A stretch of DNA of 64,000 nt from Plasmodium relictum (Eukaryota > Apicomplexa > Aconoidasida > Haemosporida > Plasmodiidae): contig NC_041681.1 of the NCBI RefSeq assembly GCF_900005765.1, forward strand, positions 496,001 through 560,000, given 5' to 3'. Position 1 is the stretch's first letter, and every line of letters starts with the position of its first letter. Below the pieces are notes generated by a model, which was given only the letters and a program-made list of their open reading frames with translations, did not search any database and was not told the DNA's origin. Positions 1 through 11,253 of this stretch are shown here, piece after piece. The position numbers were made by a program, and so were the translations under genes.

Positions 1-189
1 ATAATTCCATTTTGAATTATCTGTATTTGTAAACTTTATATTATTATTTTTTGTTTTATCATAATTTTCTACATCCGAATTATTTAGATATAAATCATTT
101 CTTGTTTCTAAAAAATCTATTCCATTAAAATTTGAGCAAGATATATTTGAATTTTGCATTTTTAATTTATTACTTAAATCTTTATCCAT
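1..189 (-). CDS. 5' end of an unknown protein gene (partial)
   Basis: Read on the minus strand from an ATG at 189-187, the frame is open for 63 codons to the left edge. The peptide begins MDKDLSNKLKMQNSNIS and is rich in Asn, Asp and Lys, as expected for a Plasmodium low-complexity protein. Upstream of the ATG lies a poly-A run (poly-T on the plus strand) and stop-rich AT sequence, which supports this ATG as the start. No domain can be recognised in this short piece, and the product is unknown. The rest of the gene lies outside the window. Confidence 0.7.
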   Translation of the reverse strand, partial: MDKDLSNKLKMQNSNISCSNFNGIDFLETRNDLYLNNSDVENYDKTKNNNIKFTNTDNSKWNY

Positions 190-302
190 TTTTTTTTTTC
201 ATGTCATTATTTAAACAACGTTTGTAATAAATTCAAGTAAAAAATAAACTTTTATATATATATAATAATAATAATTATATAAAAAATATATTATATATAG
301 AA

Positions 303-342
303 GCTTTTGATTCACACGATACACTCATAGTGTAATTAAAGC
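303..342. other. possible imperfect hairpin upstream of the left-edge gene
   Basis: GCTTT (303-307) can pair with AAAGC (338-342), ATT (310-312) with AAT (334-336), and ACACT (321-325) with AGTGT (329-333) around a CAT loop. An 8-base bulge sits on the left arm. It lies about 115 bp upstream of the minus-strand start at 189, in what should be its 5' UTR or promoter. It could be an RNA structure or chance. No known RNA family was recognised. Confidence 0.25.
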
Positions 343-3300
343 CCTTTTAAAATTTGTTTCATAAATTTCTTTAATATTATTTAATACTTTTTGCATTTAT
401 ATTTTATCTTACCTTTTTTCTTTTCTTTTCCTTTATCTTTATTTTTAATATAGATATTACTTTCATGCAATAAGTTCTTTATTTGTTTAAAGCATATGTA
501 TTCTTAATTTAAAGGGTAATTATATATTAAAAAATTTTAAAAAAAATTGAAAATTTTCATATTTAATATTTTCATAACAACATACAAAATTAAAACGGAT
601 ATGAAACACAAACATAATTCATTTATTACGATTCTCTAATAAATATCTAAAATAATTTTATTTTTTTTATTCATGTATATATATAATATATTTATATTTT
701 TTTTTTTGACAAAAATTGTTCACATATATGTGTATGTATATATCAAACTTGAGCATATAATATAAATAACAAATTAAATTATTTAAAAACAATTCCATAG
801 AATATAAATATTATAAAAAATATATTTAAAAAATAATTCATTTTATTATATCTTAATACATTTTTTTGTTTTGAAGCATTTTTTTTTTCGTATTATTGAA
901 AAAAAGTAATTTATGTTTCATTTTTATTATTCTTTATTAAAAAACTCGTCTTTAATTTTGCACATTTAAATATAAAATTTTTTTTCATATTTTTTAAAAT
1001 ATTCAATATACAAAACATAAAAATTTTTAAAGATTTAAGAATTTTTTTTAACCTAAAATTAAACTTTAAACAAAAAAAATTTCCATTCCCAAAAAAAAAA
1101 AAAAAATGAAATGAAAGTATTTAAAAATGTATGATTCATATGATTACAAAAATTTAGAGTATTATAAAAATTTTAGTTTTCAATTATGTAATAACAATAT
1201 GCAAAGATTATTTATTTGCAAATTTAGAAAAACTTAATTTTTTTTTATTTTGAGACATTTTAGCATACACATTTTTTTAAAATTAATAATTTTCAGGACA
1301 ATAACTTTTTTTTTTTTGCGTGTGTATAATTGATTTCAATTAATCTTCCTTCTATTTAATTTGCTTAAAATAATAAAATAAACTTTTAGAAATATACCGT
1401 ATTTATTATATATATATATTATTCTTTTTTTAATTTTTTTAGAAACGATGATATATACAAAATCCACTTTTTTTTTCTTTAATATTAAAAAGTATTTCAT
1501 TAAAGTCACTTAAAATTTCCCTTAATTTTTTTTTTTTTTTTGCTTAACATATTTCGTATTTTAAGTTTCACTTAGTAAAATTTTATGGAATTAGAATTTA
1601 TATACCTACGTTTGAATAAATACAATAAAAATTTTATGCATTTCTACATATATAAATTTCTCTTTAATATAAAATTTTTAATATCTTTATAGGAATAATA
1701 GCAAAAAAATAAAACTTAAAGTTTATAAAATCTAGTGATCTCCTGCAATAGTTTATGCTTTTAATATTGACGTTACATTTAAATGAAATTTATATATAAT
1801 AATTAGTCAATTATAATAAATGTTATTTTTATATAAATTTTGTAAAAATTATAATCAACTTACAAGAAAAAACTTAGATAATGAATATACTTATATGATA
1901 TATTATTTCATATTTTAGGACTTTTTTTTTATTTCATTATAAGCGCTTTAATATTTTTTTTTAAAATAGAAAATAATATTTATAACAAACGAAATTGGTT
2001 GCGTTTTAAGAAAATTTCATTTTTATTCATTTCATTTTTATTTTTTTTATTTATTGATAAAATATATATATGAAATAATGTAACGTTAAAAATTAAAAAA
2101 TGTACTTTATTGCAGTAAAATGGAAATTAATTTAATATTTTTGTGACTTATATATCTTTTTATCTTTTCTTTATTGGATTGCTGTTTTTTGCAAAATTTA
2201 TCTTTATAACAAAAAAATAAAAATAATGTCACAAAAAGTTTAAATGTGAAATTTTTTTATTTAAATAAAAAAGATAATATTAAAAATTCAATCATTTTAT
2301 GTTTGTATGAGTTTAATGATAAAATTAATATATGAATCTTGAATTATGTAAAATAAACTTATCACATATTTGCGGATACACAAAAATTACTTTTTTTTTA
2401 ATTTTTTAGGTTTAACAAATAATTTGCTTAAAGGAATTCAGTTTATAATTATCAAATATTTTACCTAAATATTAAGTAGAATATATAAAAACGAAAAATA
2501 AAATTCGTACTAGAGTTATACAATTTGAATTTTAAATAAATGTATTTTATGAACAAATTTTATATCGTTTATCATAATATGTTTTCATAATTTGTATTTA
2601 TTTTTTTAATCATTTAAAGAACGAATTATTTACAAGTTCTTATTCTTCATGTGATTTTTATCATTACAATCCTTTCTAAGAAGTATTAAGTAATTTTTGA
2701 AAGAAATTAATATATAAAATTAAAATACTTATGTTTTTTCACTATGTCAGATTATAAAGAAAAATATATATTTTTTATAACTAAAAGGAATCATTTAGTT
2801 AGTACATTGATACTTAATTTGCTAATTTTTATTTGAAATTATTTCTATGTCATTTCATTTAAAATATGTTAATTATATATTCAATAGTGTAGCTAATTTA
2901 CATAATTTATCAATTATATAAAAAATTATGTTAAACAAAATTACATTTAGATATTAAATTTATATTGAATACCTATTTTGCATAAGCAAAAAGTAGTATA
3001 CTTAAAAATAAACCCAGAAGATTCTTCTAACATCATGCACTTCATGGATTAGTATTCATGAATAGTTATGAAATTTTTAATTTGTGAACCTTCATTTTAA
3101 AGTTTAATATATTTAAAAAAAATTTCATGAATAAATAAATATATATTGAAAAGTTTCTGTATATTAAAATACGTACTGTATTATATTAAAACATATTTAT
3201 TAAAAATTTCTTTTTTATATTATCTTAGGGAAAAAAAGAGAGCGCAAATTCCTAAATTTATTAAAAGATGAAAAAAAATTATAGTTTCAAGAAAAAGAAA

Positions 3301-6300
3301 AAAAGAAACTAAGAAAACATGTAAAACTTTCATTTATCTACGTAAAAATTAATTAGGCAACTACACTATTTGTTATAAGACAAAAACTTCAAGTAATTTT
3401 ATACTTAAAAGTTTACATGATTGTTTTTAAATGAATATTCATTTAGATATTTTACTTCATTTTTATATATTTAAAAATAAAAATATGGATATACAATTCA
3501 TTTTACAAAAATCATGTAATTCTTTAATTCTATATTTCAAAAAAATTAAATAAAAAATTAGTTCTTATAGTTTCTTTATGCATAAAGAAAATTATCAAAA
3601 TTTTATAATCTTAAAATTTACAATAAGTACTTTTAATTAAAAATCCTAATTTTTCAATGTATAAATTCTAAGTAAATAAAAATAATTAAATTGTCTTATC
3701 ATTAATAGTAATGCTATGTTTATCTGAAGATATTTTAAGGATTTTATTTTCTATAATTTAGTTTATGGTAGTTTAATAGAAACATAATATGATAGACTAG
3801 TAATAGATAATAGAAAATATATTGAACTAAAAAATATTGTACTAACTGAAGTGAATAATTCATTGGAAAAATTATAAATTATTTTATATTTCTTTTTCTT
3901 TTTTTTGCTATAATTTTATTTTTTGATAATTTTTTTTTGTTAAAAGGCAAAAGTAAAATAGATATATAAAGTAAAAATTTCCTTTTATACCACCACAAAA
4001 AAAGTAAATAAAAATCTAAGAAAATTATCAAGGAAATAAGTTAAATAAATTTAGATAAATAACTACTTACAAAAAAAATTTAGAACATTATAAATAGAAT
4101 GTATTAAAAAATAGTTTACCAGAATTAAAAAATACTAAAGTTCATAAATACTATAGTATATATATTTGAATGATATAAGTCTACTTTTGTAAGAATGTTT
4201 AATATAAAACTTTAAAACATTTCGATTTCTATCCTCTAAAATTTCAAAAATTTCCTAAAATGAAGTGACAAAGATATAAAAACTAATATTCACTTTCATA
4301 AAAGGAAATCTTTTAGAATAGAAAAAAGTAAAAATACAAAAAATAATTCTAAAAAATAATTAAAAAAGAAATTTTCTTCTAATTCTTGTATTTAATTTAA
4401 TTTATTCTATCATTTTGAATTTTGTCTAATCTTTTTACTTTTAAATATATAAAACTTTTCAAGTATAATACATTATTTTTTAACTTTATTTTTAAGAATT
4501 ATAACAATAAAAGTTCAACATATTTATAATAATTTTTAATTCTTATAACTTTATATATTTTACTTTTTTTTTATGTAATTAAAAAAAAAAGAATGAGGAT
4601 AAAGTATATTTTTAAAAAAAACTAAAATTATCTTAATAGTGAAAAAAATAATTATCGTTTAACTTAATGCTTTTTTAAATAATGTTTCTAAGTTAAGAGT
4701 TATTTCTAACTTAATAATTTTCTAACTCTAAAACAATGTCAATCTTTTAATATTACTAAACTTATTTTTTTTTTATAATGATAAAATAATCAAAAAAATA
4801 ACAACTCCCTTATAAAAATTAAACTTCAATAAATAATTTTTAGAAATGTAAATTGTTCATAATACATCCAGAGAAGTAATATTATCTGAGAAAAAAATTA
4901 TTTTAAAACAATTTATATTTTGTTCAACATTTTTATTTTTTATTTTCCACAGTATTAATACAGCTTTAATAATGCTGTCTAATTTTTCTAGCGAACGACT
5001 CCAATAATTATTTTTTTATTATATTGAATCCTATTATTTCTTTATAAAAATAGATGAGTTTCATAATTTTCTTTTAAAATAAAATTATTCTGAAAATCAT
5101 AAATTTTAGGAATGTTTTATATTTTATAATCACGTTTATATGTATACCCTTTTCCATTTACTTTAACGAAAAATAATCTCAAAATTTTGTTAAAATATTT
5201 TATTTTTTAATTTAAAATTTATTTGAGATGTATGATGACAATGAAATAATTATACATTTTTATTTAGTAACCGAAATTATGTGTTTTATTTTTAAAAAGT
5301 AATAAGTTTTGAATTCATCTCTTGAAAAATTTTCTAATTTCAGAGTGTTTATAAATATGTAAAACTCTTTAATTTTTTTTTATTAAATTTGTAATAGTTG
5401 TATTTTGTATTTTTTTTAAATAAAATACAAAATCAAAGTAGTCTATGAATTATTTAAGATATATATAATATAATGTATGTCGATACATAAATAATAGTTC
5501 ATTTCTTAAATAATAAGAGAAAAAAAATTGTGACATTTAGTATATTTTATTCATTGTACATATTTAACTTATACATTTTAGTAACCTAGATTTTTTAGGG
5601 AGATATAAAAACGTCTATATATATGAATGTTTTAAAGTAAAGAAATAAGTAAAAGGAAAATAAAAATAACCAGAAAAAATTGACATAAAAAGGGAAAAAC
5701 ACTAAATTTTAATTAAATGTTTTACTTGTAAAATTTACATGTATTTTTGACTTAAATATCTCTAAAACATTTGTGAATTTCTTAAATTTATAGATAATCT
5801 TTATAGTAATTATTTTTGAAAAACTTTGATATTAAGCTCATTTATAAAATATTTATATATGCATCTTTATTTTCCAGATTTACTCATTTAAAGGAACCTA
5901 TATTAATCTTTATATTAAAAAAAAAGTTATATTTTTCTACTTTTAGTAACAAGTATTGAAAAAATAAAAAATCAAAGTATTTACAAACTAAATTTTTTTC
6001 TTAAATTTTTTATTTAGTATTTTTAGTATTGTTAAATGATGATAATTTTGCATAAAAGAACTGTGTTTATTTAGTGTTTCTGAATAATGGAAATCTGAAT
6101 TTTAAAATAATTTTGTCGTAAATTTTCTTTAGAATATCAAATATTTATCTCTTAATATATTTTGCATAATGATCGCTACTCCAGAGTAAAAAATTAGAAA
6201 ACTGTCAATAAAAGTGAAATAATTAAAAAACACTCTTGCTTTTGTGGATACTCTTGTTAAATGTCTTTATTTTTTATTTATTGTCTCTTTTTAAACTATA

Positions 6301-6328
6301 TTTTTTAGTTCTACGATGTTGTTAAAAG

Positions 6329-6349
6329 AAAACGCCTTCGGGACGTTTT
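6329..6349. other. hairpin with C(UUCG)G tetraloop in non-coding DNA
   Basis: AAAACGCC (6329-6336) pairs with GG (6341-6342) and CGTTTT (6344-6349) around TTCG (6337-6340), with one bulged A at 6343. This gives eight base pairs closed by a cUUCGg loop, one of the most stable RNA tetraloops known. A run of T follows the stem on the plus strand. It lies in the gene-free region, so it is not a codon effect. It may mark an unannotated RNA or a terminator-like element; function is unknown. Confidence 0.4.
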
Positions 6350-8165
6350 ATGAAGATACATAATAAAAATTAGTATTAAAAAGTAGACTTAAATTTCAAT
6401 TTAATATCTTTTTTACATAAAAGAGGAAACGTTTTCCTGAAATTAATATGAAATTAAATTTATAGAATGAGTTTTTAATTTTAAATGAAGGTATAAAAAA
6501 AATATAATTGTTTATCCCTTTTTTGATAGTTACACTAGAAGAATTATTTTAAAATACTTAAAATTTTTTTATATACTAATTATTTAAGGAATATTCAATC
6601 TCACTATTTATTAATATATTGCATATGAAAAAAAAATAAAGATTAAGACATTTTGATTTAATAAAAGCACATATATCAATTCATGTGAATTTTTAGATTA
6701 ATCTCAATTTTGTCTTTTTTAAATTTTGCAATATATTTTTAAATGAAATTACATTTTTACATATGATGTTATTATATTTCTGATTTTTATATTACAAAAG
6801 GATAAGTATTACTAAATTTATATTTTTTACGTGCTTTAAGTATTCACTCTTGGATTTTAGGATTTAAAATAGGTCTATATTTAAAGTGGATAAATATTAT
6901 ATATTTGGAGTTATAGTATACCAATTTTTTGTAATAATTTCACATATTTTTAAAATATTCTTGTTTAAAACATGATTAAGTATTCAAATGATGTGTATAT
7001 TCATGATATAATACTTTTTTTCTCTAAAAAAATGAAGCCTTTCGTTATTAAAAAAGCTATTTTTCATCATTATAATTTTATTTTTGTACAAATTTAGTGA
7101 GTAGGTGTTTATGTTATTTAAAATTGTCCCACTTTGCTAAATGAATTTTTTCTTTTCTTAAATATATAAATAAATAATTTAACATATAAAGAATGCTAGT
7201 TCATGGCATCAAATCGTCTTAATATATATTTTTGAAAATATTGTCATCAAAAAATTTGAGGGAAATTCAAATTGTTGTCCACTTTTTTTTTTTAGATTAA
7301 TAAATAAAAAAAGTGAGTTTAAAAAATGACGATAAAGAGTAAAAATTATATTGAGAAATAATAATTTAATATTTAATTATACCAAAAAAAACTATCTAAT
7401 ATCAAAGTTTTCATATTTCTTAAAATAAAAAATAGGTAAAATATTTTATAAATTTCTAATATACATTTTTTTCAATAATCATTTTTGCTATTTTACAAAT
7501 CATAAAAGACAAAATATAAATATAAAAAATTTTAACAATATTTTATCGTTAAATAAATGGAATAGATATAAAAAAGAACATCTTATAACATGCAAATTTG
7601 CAACTGTTCTCTCTTAAAAATTTTTTTTTCACTTTTATTTGTATGTATCAAGTATTGAGAATACTTCTAATTCAACACTTATTTAATAATTTTATTAATT
7701 ATTTGTTTCATTTATATTTTCTCTTTAGATATTGCAAGGTTTCTAAAATTATTTTTTAAAAATAAACATTCTAATGGATGTTATCAAATATTTTTCTATT
7801 AATATAATTTTTTAAGCTAATTAAAATTAAACAATTTTATGTTCTTAGCAAAAAAAAAAAAAAAAACGTTCCACAATAAAGATGAATATTTAATAAACAT
7901 TTTAGCTTAAGTAATATTTAATATATTATATATATAATAAAATATATTAAAAAAATTATTATATTATTTTGTTATTCATTATTATCTTTTGATTAATAAT
8001 TTTTTAATTAATTTATTACATATAAAAGACAACTAATTTTACCTTAAAATTTATTATTTAATTTTAATTTAATTTTAATATATTTTATAATTTATTTTAT
8101 TTTAATATAATTTAATATAATATAATTTAATTTAATTTTAATTTAATATATTTAATTTTAATTTT

Positions 8166-8278
8166 AATATAATTTAATTTTAAATATAATTTAATTTAAT
8201 TTAATTTTAATATAATTTAATTTTAAATATAATTTAATTTAATTTAATTTTAATATAATTTAATTTTAATTTAATATA
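8166..8278. repeat. 43-bp AT tandem repeat, about 2.5 copies
   Basis: A 43-bp unit starting AATATAATTTAATTTTAAAT begins at 8166 and repeats at 8209. A partial third copy from 8252 diverges after about 17 bases. The copies contain only A and T. It forms part of the left core of the centromere-like block. Confidence 0.75.
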
Positions 8279-9114
8279 TTTAAATTATTAATTATTTTTA
8301 TTTTTTTAAAAAAAAAAATTATTATATACTTATATAATTTATTTAAATATCTTAAATTATTATGTTTTCATTTAATTTTAATACTATGCTTATTTATTTA
8401 TATACTAGAACATTTTAGTTGCGTTAATTAATTCAAATTTAATAATTTAAAAATTAGTCTTTAATTTTTTAATCTTTTAAGGTTCAATAATGCTGAACAT
8501 AAATTTACACAACATATTTTTCAATAAATTAAGTATTATATATTTTTTATTTAATTATATCACTTTATTAATTAAATTATTTATCCATTTTATTTTATAT
8601 ATTGATTGGTTAATCACTTATTATATTAAAATGTAAATGTTTTAGTTAATTGTTATAATTAAAATTAACTAATAACTACATATTTTTGTTAATTTAAATA
8701 TATGTATATTTAAGAATCATTTATTGATGTTATATTTATTTAATTATATTTAATTTAGTTATTTATTAATTTTATTATTGTTTGTGTTTAATTATTTTTA
8801 AAAATATTATTTATAAATATAGTTATTTATTTTTTTATTTTTAACATAAATTATTTTTAATTATAATTTAAATTAATTTTGTTATATATATATAATACTA
8901 TTTATTCAAATTACCATTTATATATTACTTATTTAATTAATATATATATTTATTTAATTATATATATATATATTATTTTTTAGTTATTGTATTTATTTAT
9001 TTAATTTCTGTATATTAATTATATTTAAAATTATTATATATATTTATTTAATTTTTTATTTATATATTAAATATATATTTATTTAATTTTTTATTTATAT
9101 ATTAAATATATTTT

Positions 9115-9425
9115 TAATAATTTTTTATATTAATTATATTTTAATTATTTTTAATATATATTTAATTATTTTTAATATATTAATTATATATTTTAATTAT
9201 TTTTAATATATATTTAATTATTTATTATATTTTAATTATTTTTAATATATATTTAATTATTTATTATATATTAATTATATTTTAATTATTTTTAATATCT
9301 ATATTTAATTATTTATTATATATTAATTGTTTTTTAATTAATATTTGTATTTATTTAATTATTTATTATATATTAATTGTTTTTTGATTAATATTCATAT
9401 TATTTAATTATTTATTTATATATTA
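9115..9425. repeat. imperfect AT tandem repeats, right core of centromere-like block
   Basis: The words TATTTTAATTATTTTTAATA, ATATTTAATTATTTATTATA and TATTAATTGTTTTTTRATTA recur several times in the same order at roughly 45-60 bp spacing. The last two units (about 9319-9378 and 9369-9425) contain the only G and C bases of the array. The repeats are degenerate, so exact unit length is uncertain. Confidence 0.6.
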
Positions 9426-9814
9426 AATATGTTTTTAATTTAATTTTATATTTTTTATAATTATTTATTTATTTATTTATATACTAATTGTTTTTTTTAA
9501 TATTTATATTTCTATAATTATTTATAATATAATAATTTTTTTTTTATTTAGCTCATATATCTATTTATATATTATTAATTTATTCATTTAAATATTTATT
9601 TTTATTTAATTATAACTTATTCTTATTTATTTATTTTATCAGTATTAATATTTAATTTTTAATTATCTAAATTAATTACATACAATTACGTATATGTTGT
9701 TGCTCAATAAAAATTTCATTTGTATTTACATTTTAATAATTATTTTATTTTAATTATAATTTTCAATAATAAATAATTATATTTATTTTTTTTTTTTCTT
9801 TATATTGTTTATAC

Positions 9815-10114
9815 NNNNNNNNNNNNNNNNNNNNNNNNNNNNNNNNNNNNNNNNNNNNNNNNNNNNNNNNNNNNNNNNNNNNNNNNNNNNNNNNNNNNNN
9901 NNNNNNNNNNNNNNNNNNNNNNNNNNNNNNNNNNNNNNNNNNNNNNNNNNNNNNNNNNNNNNNNNNNNNNNNNNNNNNNNNNNNNNNNNNNNNNNNNNNN
10001 NNNNNNNNNNNNNNNNNNNNNNNNNNNNNNNNNNNNNNNNNNNNNNNNNNNNNNNNNNNNNNNNNNNNNNNNNNNNNNNNNNNNNNNNNNNNNNNNNNNN
10101 NNNNNNNNNNNNNN
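9815..10114. other. assembly gap of 300 N
   Basis: An unresolved run of exactly 300 N separates the AT-rich block from the first readable codons of the repeat gene. The round length suggests a placeholder. The gap probably arose because the 84-bp repeats, and the AT-rich DNA next to them, could not be assembled. Confidence 0.95.
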
Positions 10115-10540
10115 GTGAAAAATTAGTTGAAAAAAAACCAGAAAAAACAGTTTTTGAATCACAAAAAAGCGAAAAGAGTACAGCAGATGTAAGAGCTTGT
10201 GAAAGATTAGTTGAAAAAAAACCAGAAAAAACAGTTTTTGAAGCTCAAAGATGCGAAAAGAGTACAGCAGATGTAAGAGCTTGTGAAAGATTAGTTGAAA
10301 AAAAACCAGAAAAAACAATTTTTGAAGCTCAAAGATGTGAAAAGAGTACAGCAGATGCAAGAGCTTGTGAAAAGTTGGTTGAAAAAAAACCAGCAAAAAC
10401 AGTTTTTGAAGCTCAAAGATGCGAAAAGAGTACAGCAGACGCAAGAGCTTGTGAAAAGCTGGTTGAAAAAAAACCAGAAAAAACAATTTTTGAAGCTCAA
10501 AGATGTGAAAAGAGTACAGCAGATGCAAGAGCTTGTGATA
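10115..10540 (+). repeat. 84-bp coding tandem repeat, five units visible
   Basis: Units start at about 10117, 10201, 10285, 10369 and 10453. Differences between units are few: Ala/Val, Ile/Val, Glu/Ala, Lys/Arg and Ser/Arg-Cys swaps. The array enters the 300-N gap on its left, so the true copy number is unknown. Confidence 0.9.
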
Positions 10541-10593
10541 AAATAAAAGAAGTTATGAAAAGAAATTTGTCTGATGAATGTCACACCTTTTAA
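10115..10593 (+). CDS. repeat protein of unknown function, 5' end lost in gap
   Basis: The frame is open from the gap edge to a TAA at 10591-10593. It encodes five tandem 28-residue (84-bp) units that begin E-K/R-L-V-E-K-K-P and end STADARAC or STADVRAC, followed by an 18-residue tail ending SDECHTF. Each unit carries a Cys at its end, and four of five carry a second Cys in the FEAQRCEK segment; the first unit has Ser there instead. The units are nearly identical in DNA, so they have been homogenised recently. Start codon, any signal peptide and total repeat number lie in the gap. No family is recognised. The unit length is four heptads, so a helical rod is possible, but the Pro in each unit argues against one continuous coiled coil. 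Confidence 0.8.
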
Positions 10594-11253
10594 ATATGAT
10601 GAAATATCTAAATCTATCTATCTATCATCTATATATTATTTCTTTTTTATATTTATATAAACCTTTTTTTTTTAATTTTAAAAATGTATTATTAAAAAAT
10701 TATCAAATGTATATTTTTTTTTCCATAAATTTTTATAATTGAATAATTGTTTTCGTACATTTTTTAGTATTTTTTTTATTAATATTATTTTTAAACTGAA
10801 TTTGTTCTATTTTACAATTTATGTTTAACAAAAATAAGTACATTTTTAATTTATTTTATAAAAAAAAGCAAATACAAAAAAAAAAAAAAAAAAAAAAAAT
10901 GAAATAAAATGAAAATAAAAATAAAAATAAAAAAATAAAAAATAATTTTATAAATTAGGGTTAGATTTTTATTTAAATGGAGAATTTTAGTATATGGATA
11001 ATATTTTTTATTTTTGACAAAAATTATACATAATAATATGAAATGAAAAAAAAAAAAAGTATATATGATAAAAAATTAATTTTAAAAGAATGCACATAAT
11101 TTTGCATTCACATTTTTTTAAATTATTTTTATAAAAAATATAATTTAGAAAAAATAAAAAAATGAAAAAATATTTTCTTTTACTTATTTCCTATTTTTTA
11201 CAAGACTTGTATATATATATGTCATTAAATTTTTTAATTAAGAACAATTCACT
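10594..11253. other. convergent intergenic region
   Basis: This 660-bp stretch holds the 3' ends of the repeat gene (+) and the Lys/Asn-rich gene (-). It contains poly-A and poly-T runs, notably about 25 A at 10877-10899, and no recognisable gene. A single TTAGGGTTAG word lies at 10955-10964. Confidence 0.6.

Larger units (their letters stand above)
190..8043. other. gene-free AT-rich region, left flank of the centromere-like block
   Basis: I find no open frame of useful length on either strand over about 7.9 kb, and no tRNA or rRNA-like sequence. The first 1.8 kb has the many poly-T and poly-A runs typical of the intergenic DNA elsewhere in the window. From about 2.0 to 7.8 kb long homopolymers are rarer and G+C looks slightly higher, with no strand asymmetry. 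Small structured elements stand out at 303-342 and 6329-6349 and are listed separately. A gene-free stretch this long is exceptional here, since other intergenic regions are 0.4-2.2 kb, and it fits the flank of a Plasmodium centromere. Confidence 0.7.
8044..9660. other. probable centromere core (near-pure A/T block with imperfect repeats)
   Basis: By hand count 8101-9660 has only about 87 G or C in 1560 bases. Two stretches, 8044-8328 and 9011-9298, contain no G or C at all. The block is built from permutations of TTTAATATAATTTAATTTTAA-like words and, on the right, of TATATTAATTATATTTTAAT-like words arranged as imperfect tandem repeats. It sits inside the longest gene-free stretch of the window. 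Plasmodium centromeres are known as roughly 2-kb, exceptionally AT-rich, repeat-containing, ORF-free blocks, one per chromosome, and this region matches on size, composition and setting. The call is inferred from sequence only. Confidence 0.65.

Noticed and set aside
5227-5301. Short frame with MYDDNEIII, reminiscent of the reverse transcriptase YxDD site
   Set aside because: Spacing does not fit, no other retroelement motif is near, and stops surround it.
6036-6098. ATGATGA (6036-6042) followed by CTGA at 6080 and 6095, a possible C/D box snoRNA
   Set aside because: Box words are short and common in AT-rich DNA, the terminal stem is weak and no guide target could be tested.
10955-10964. TTAGGGTTAG, telomere-like word
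   Set aside because: A single copy, not the Plasmodium GGGTTYA array, in an ordinary convergent spacer; most likely chance.
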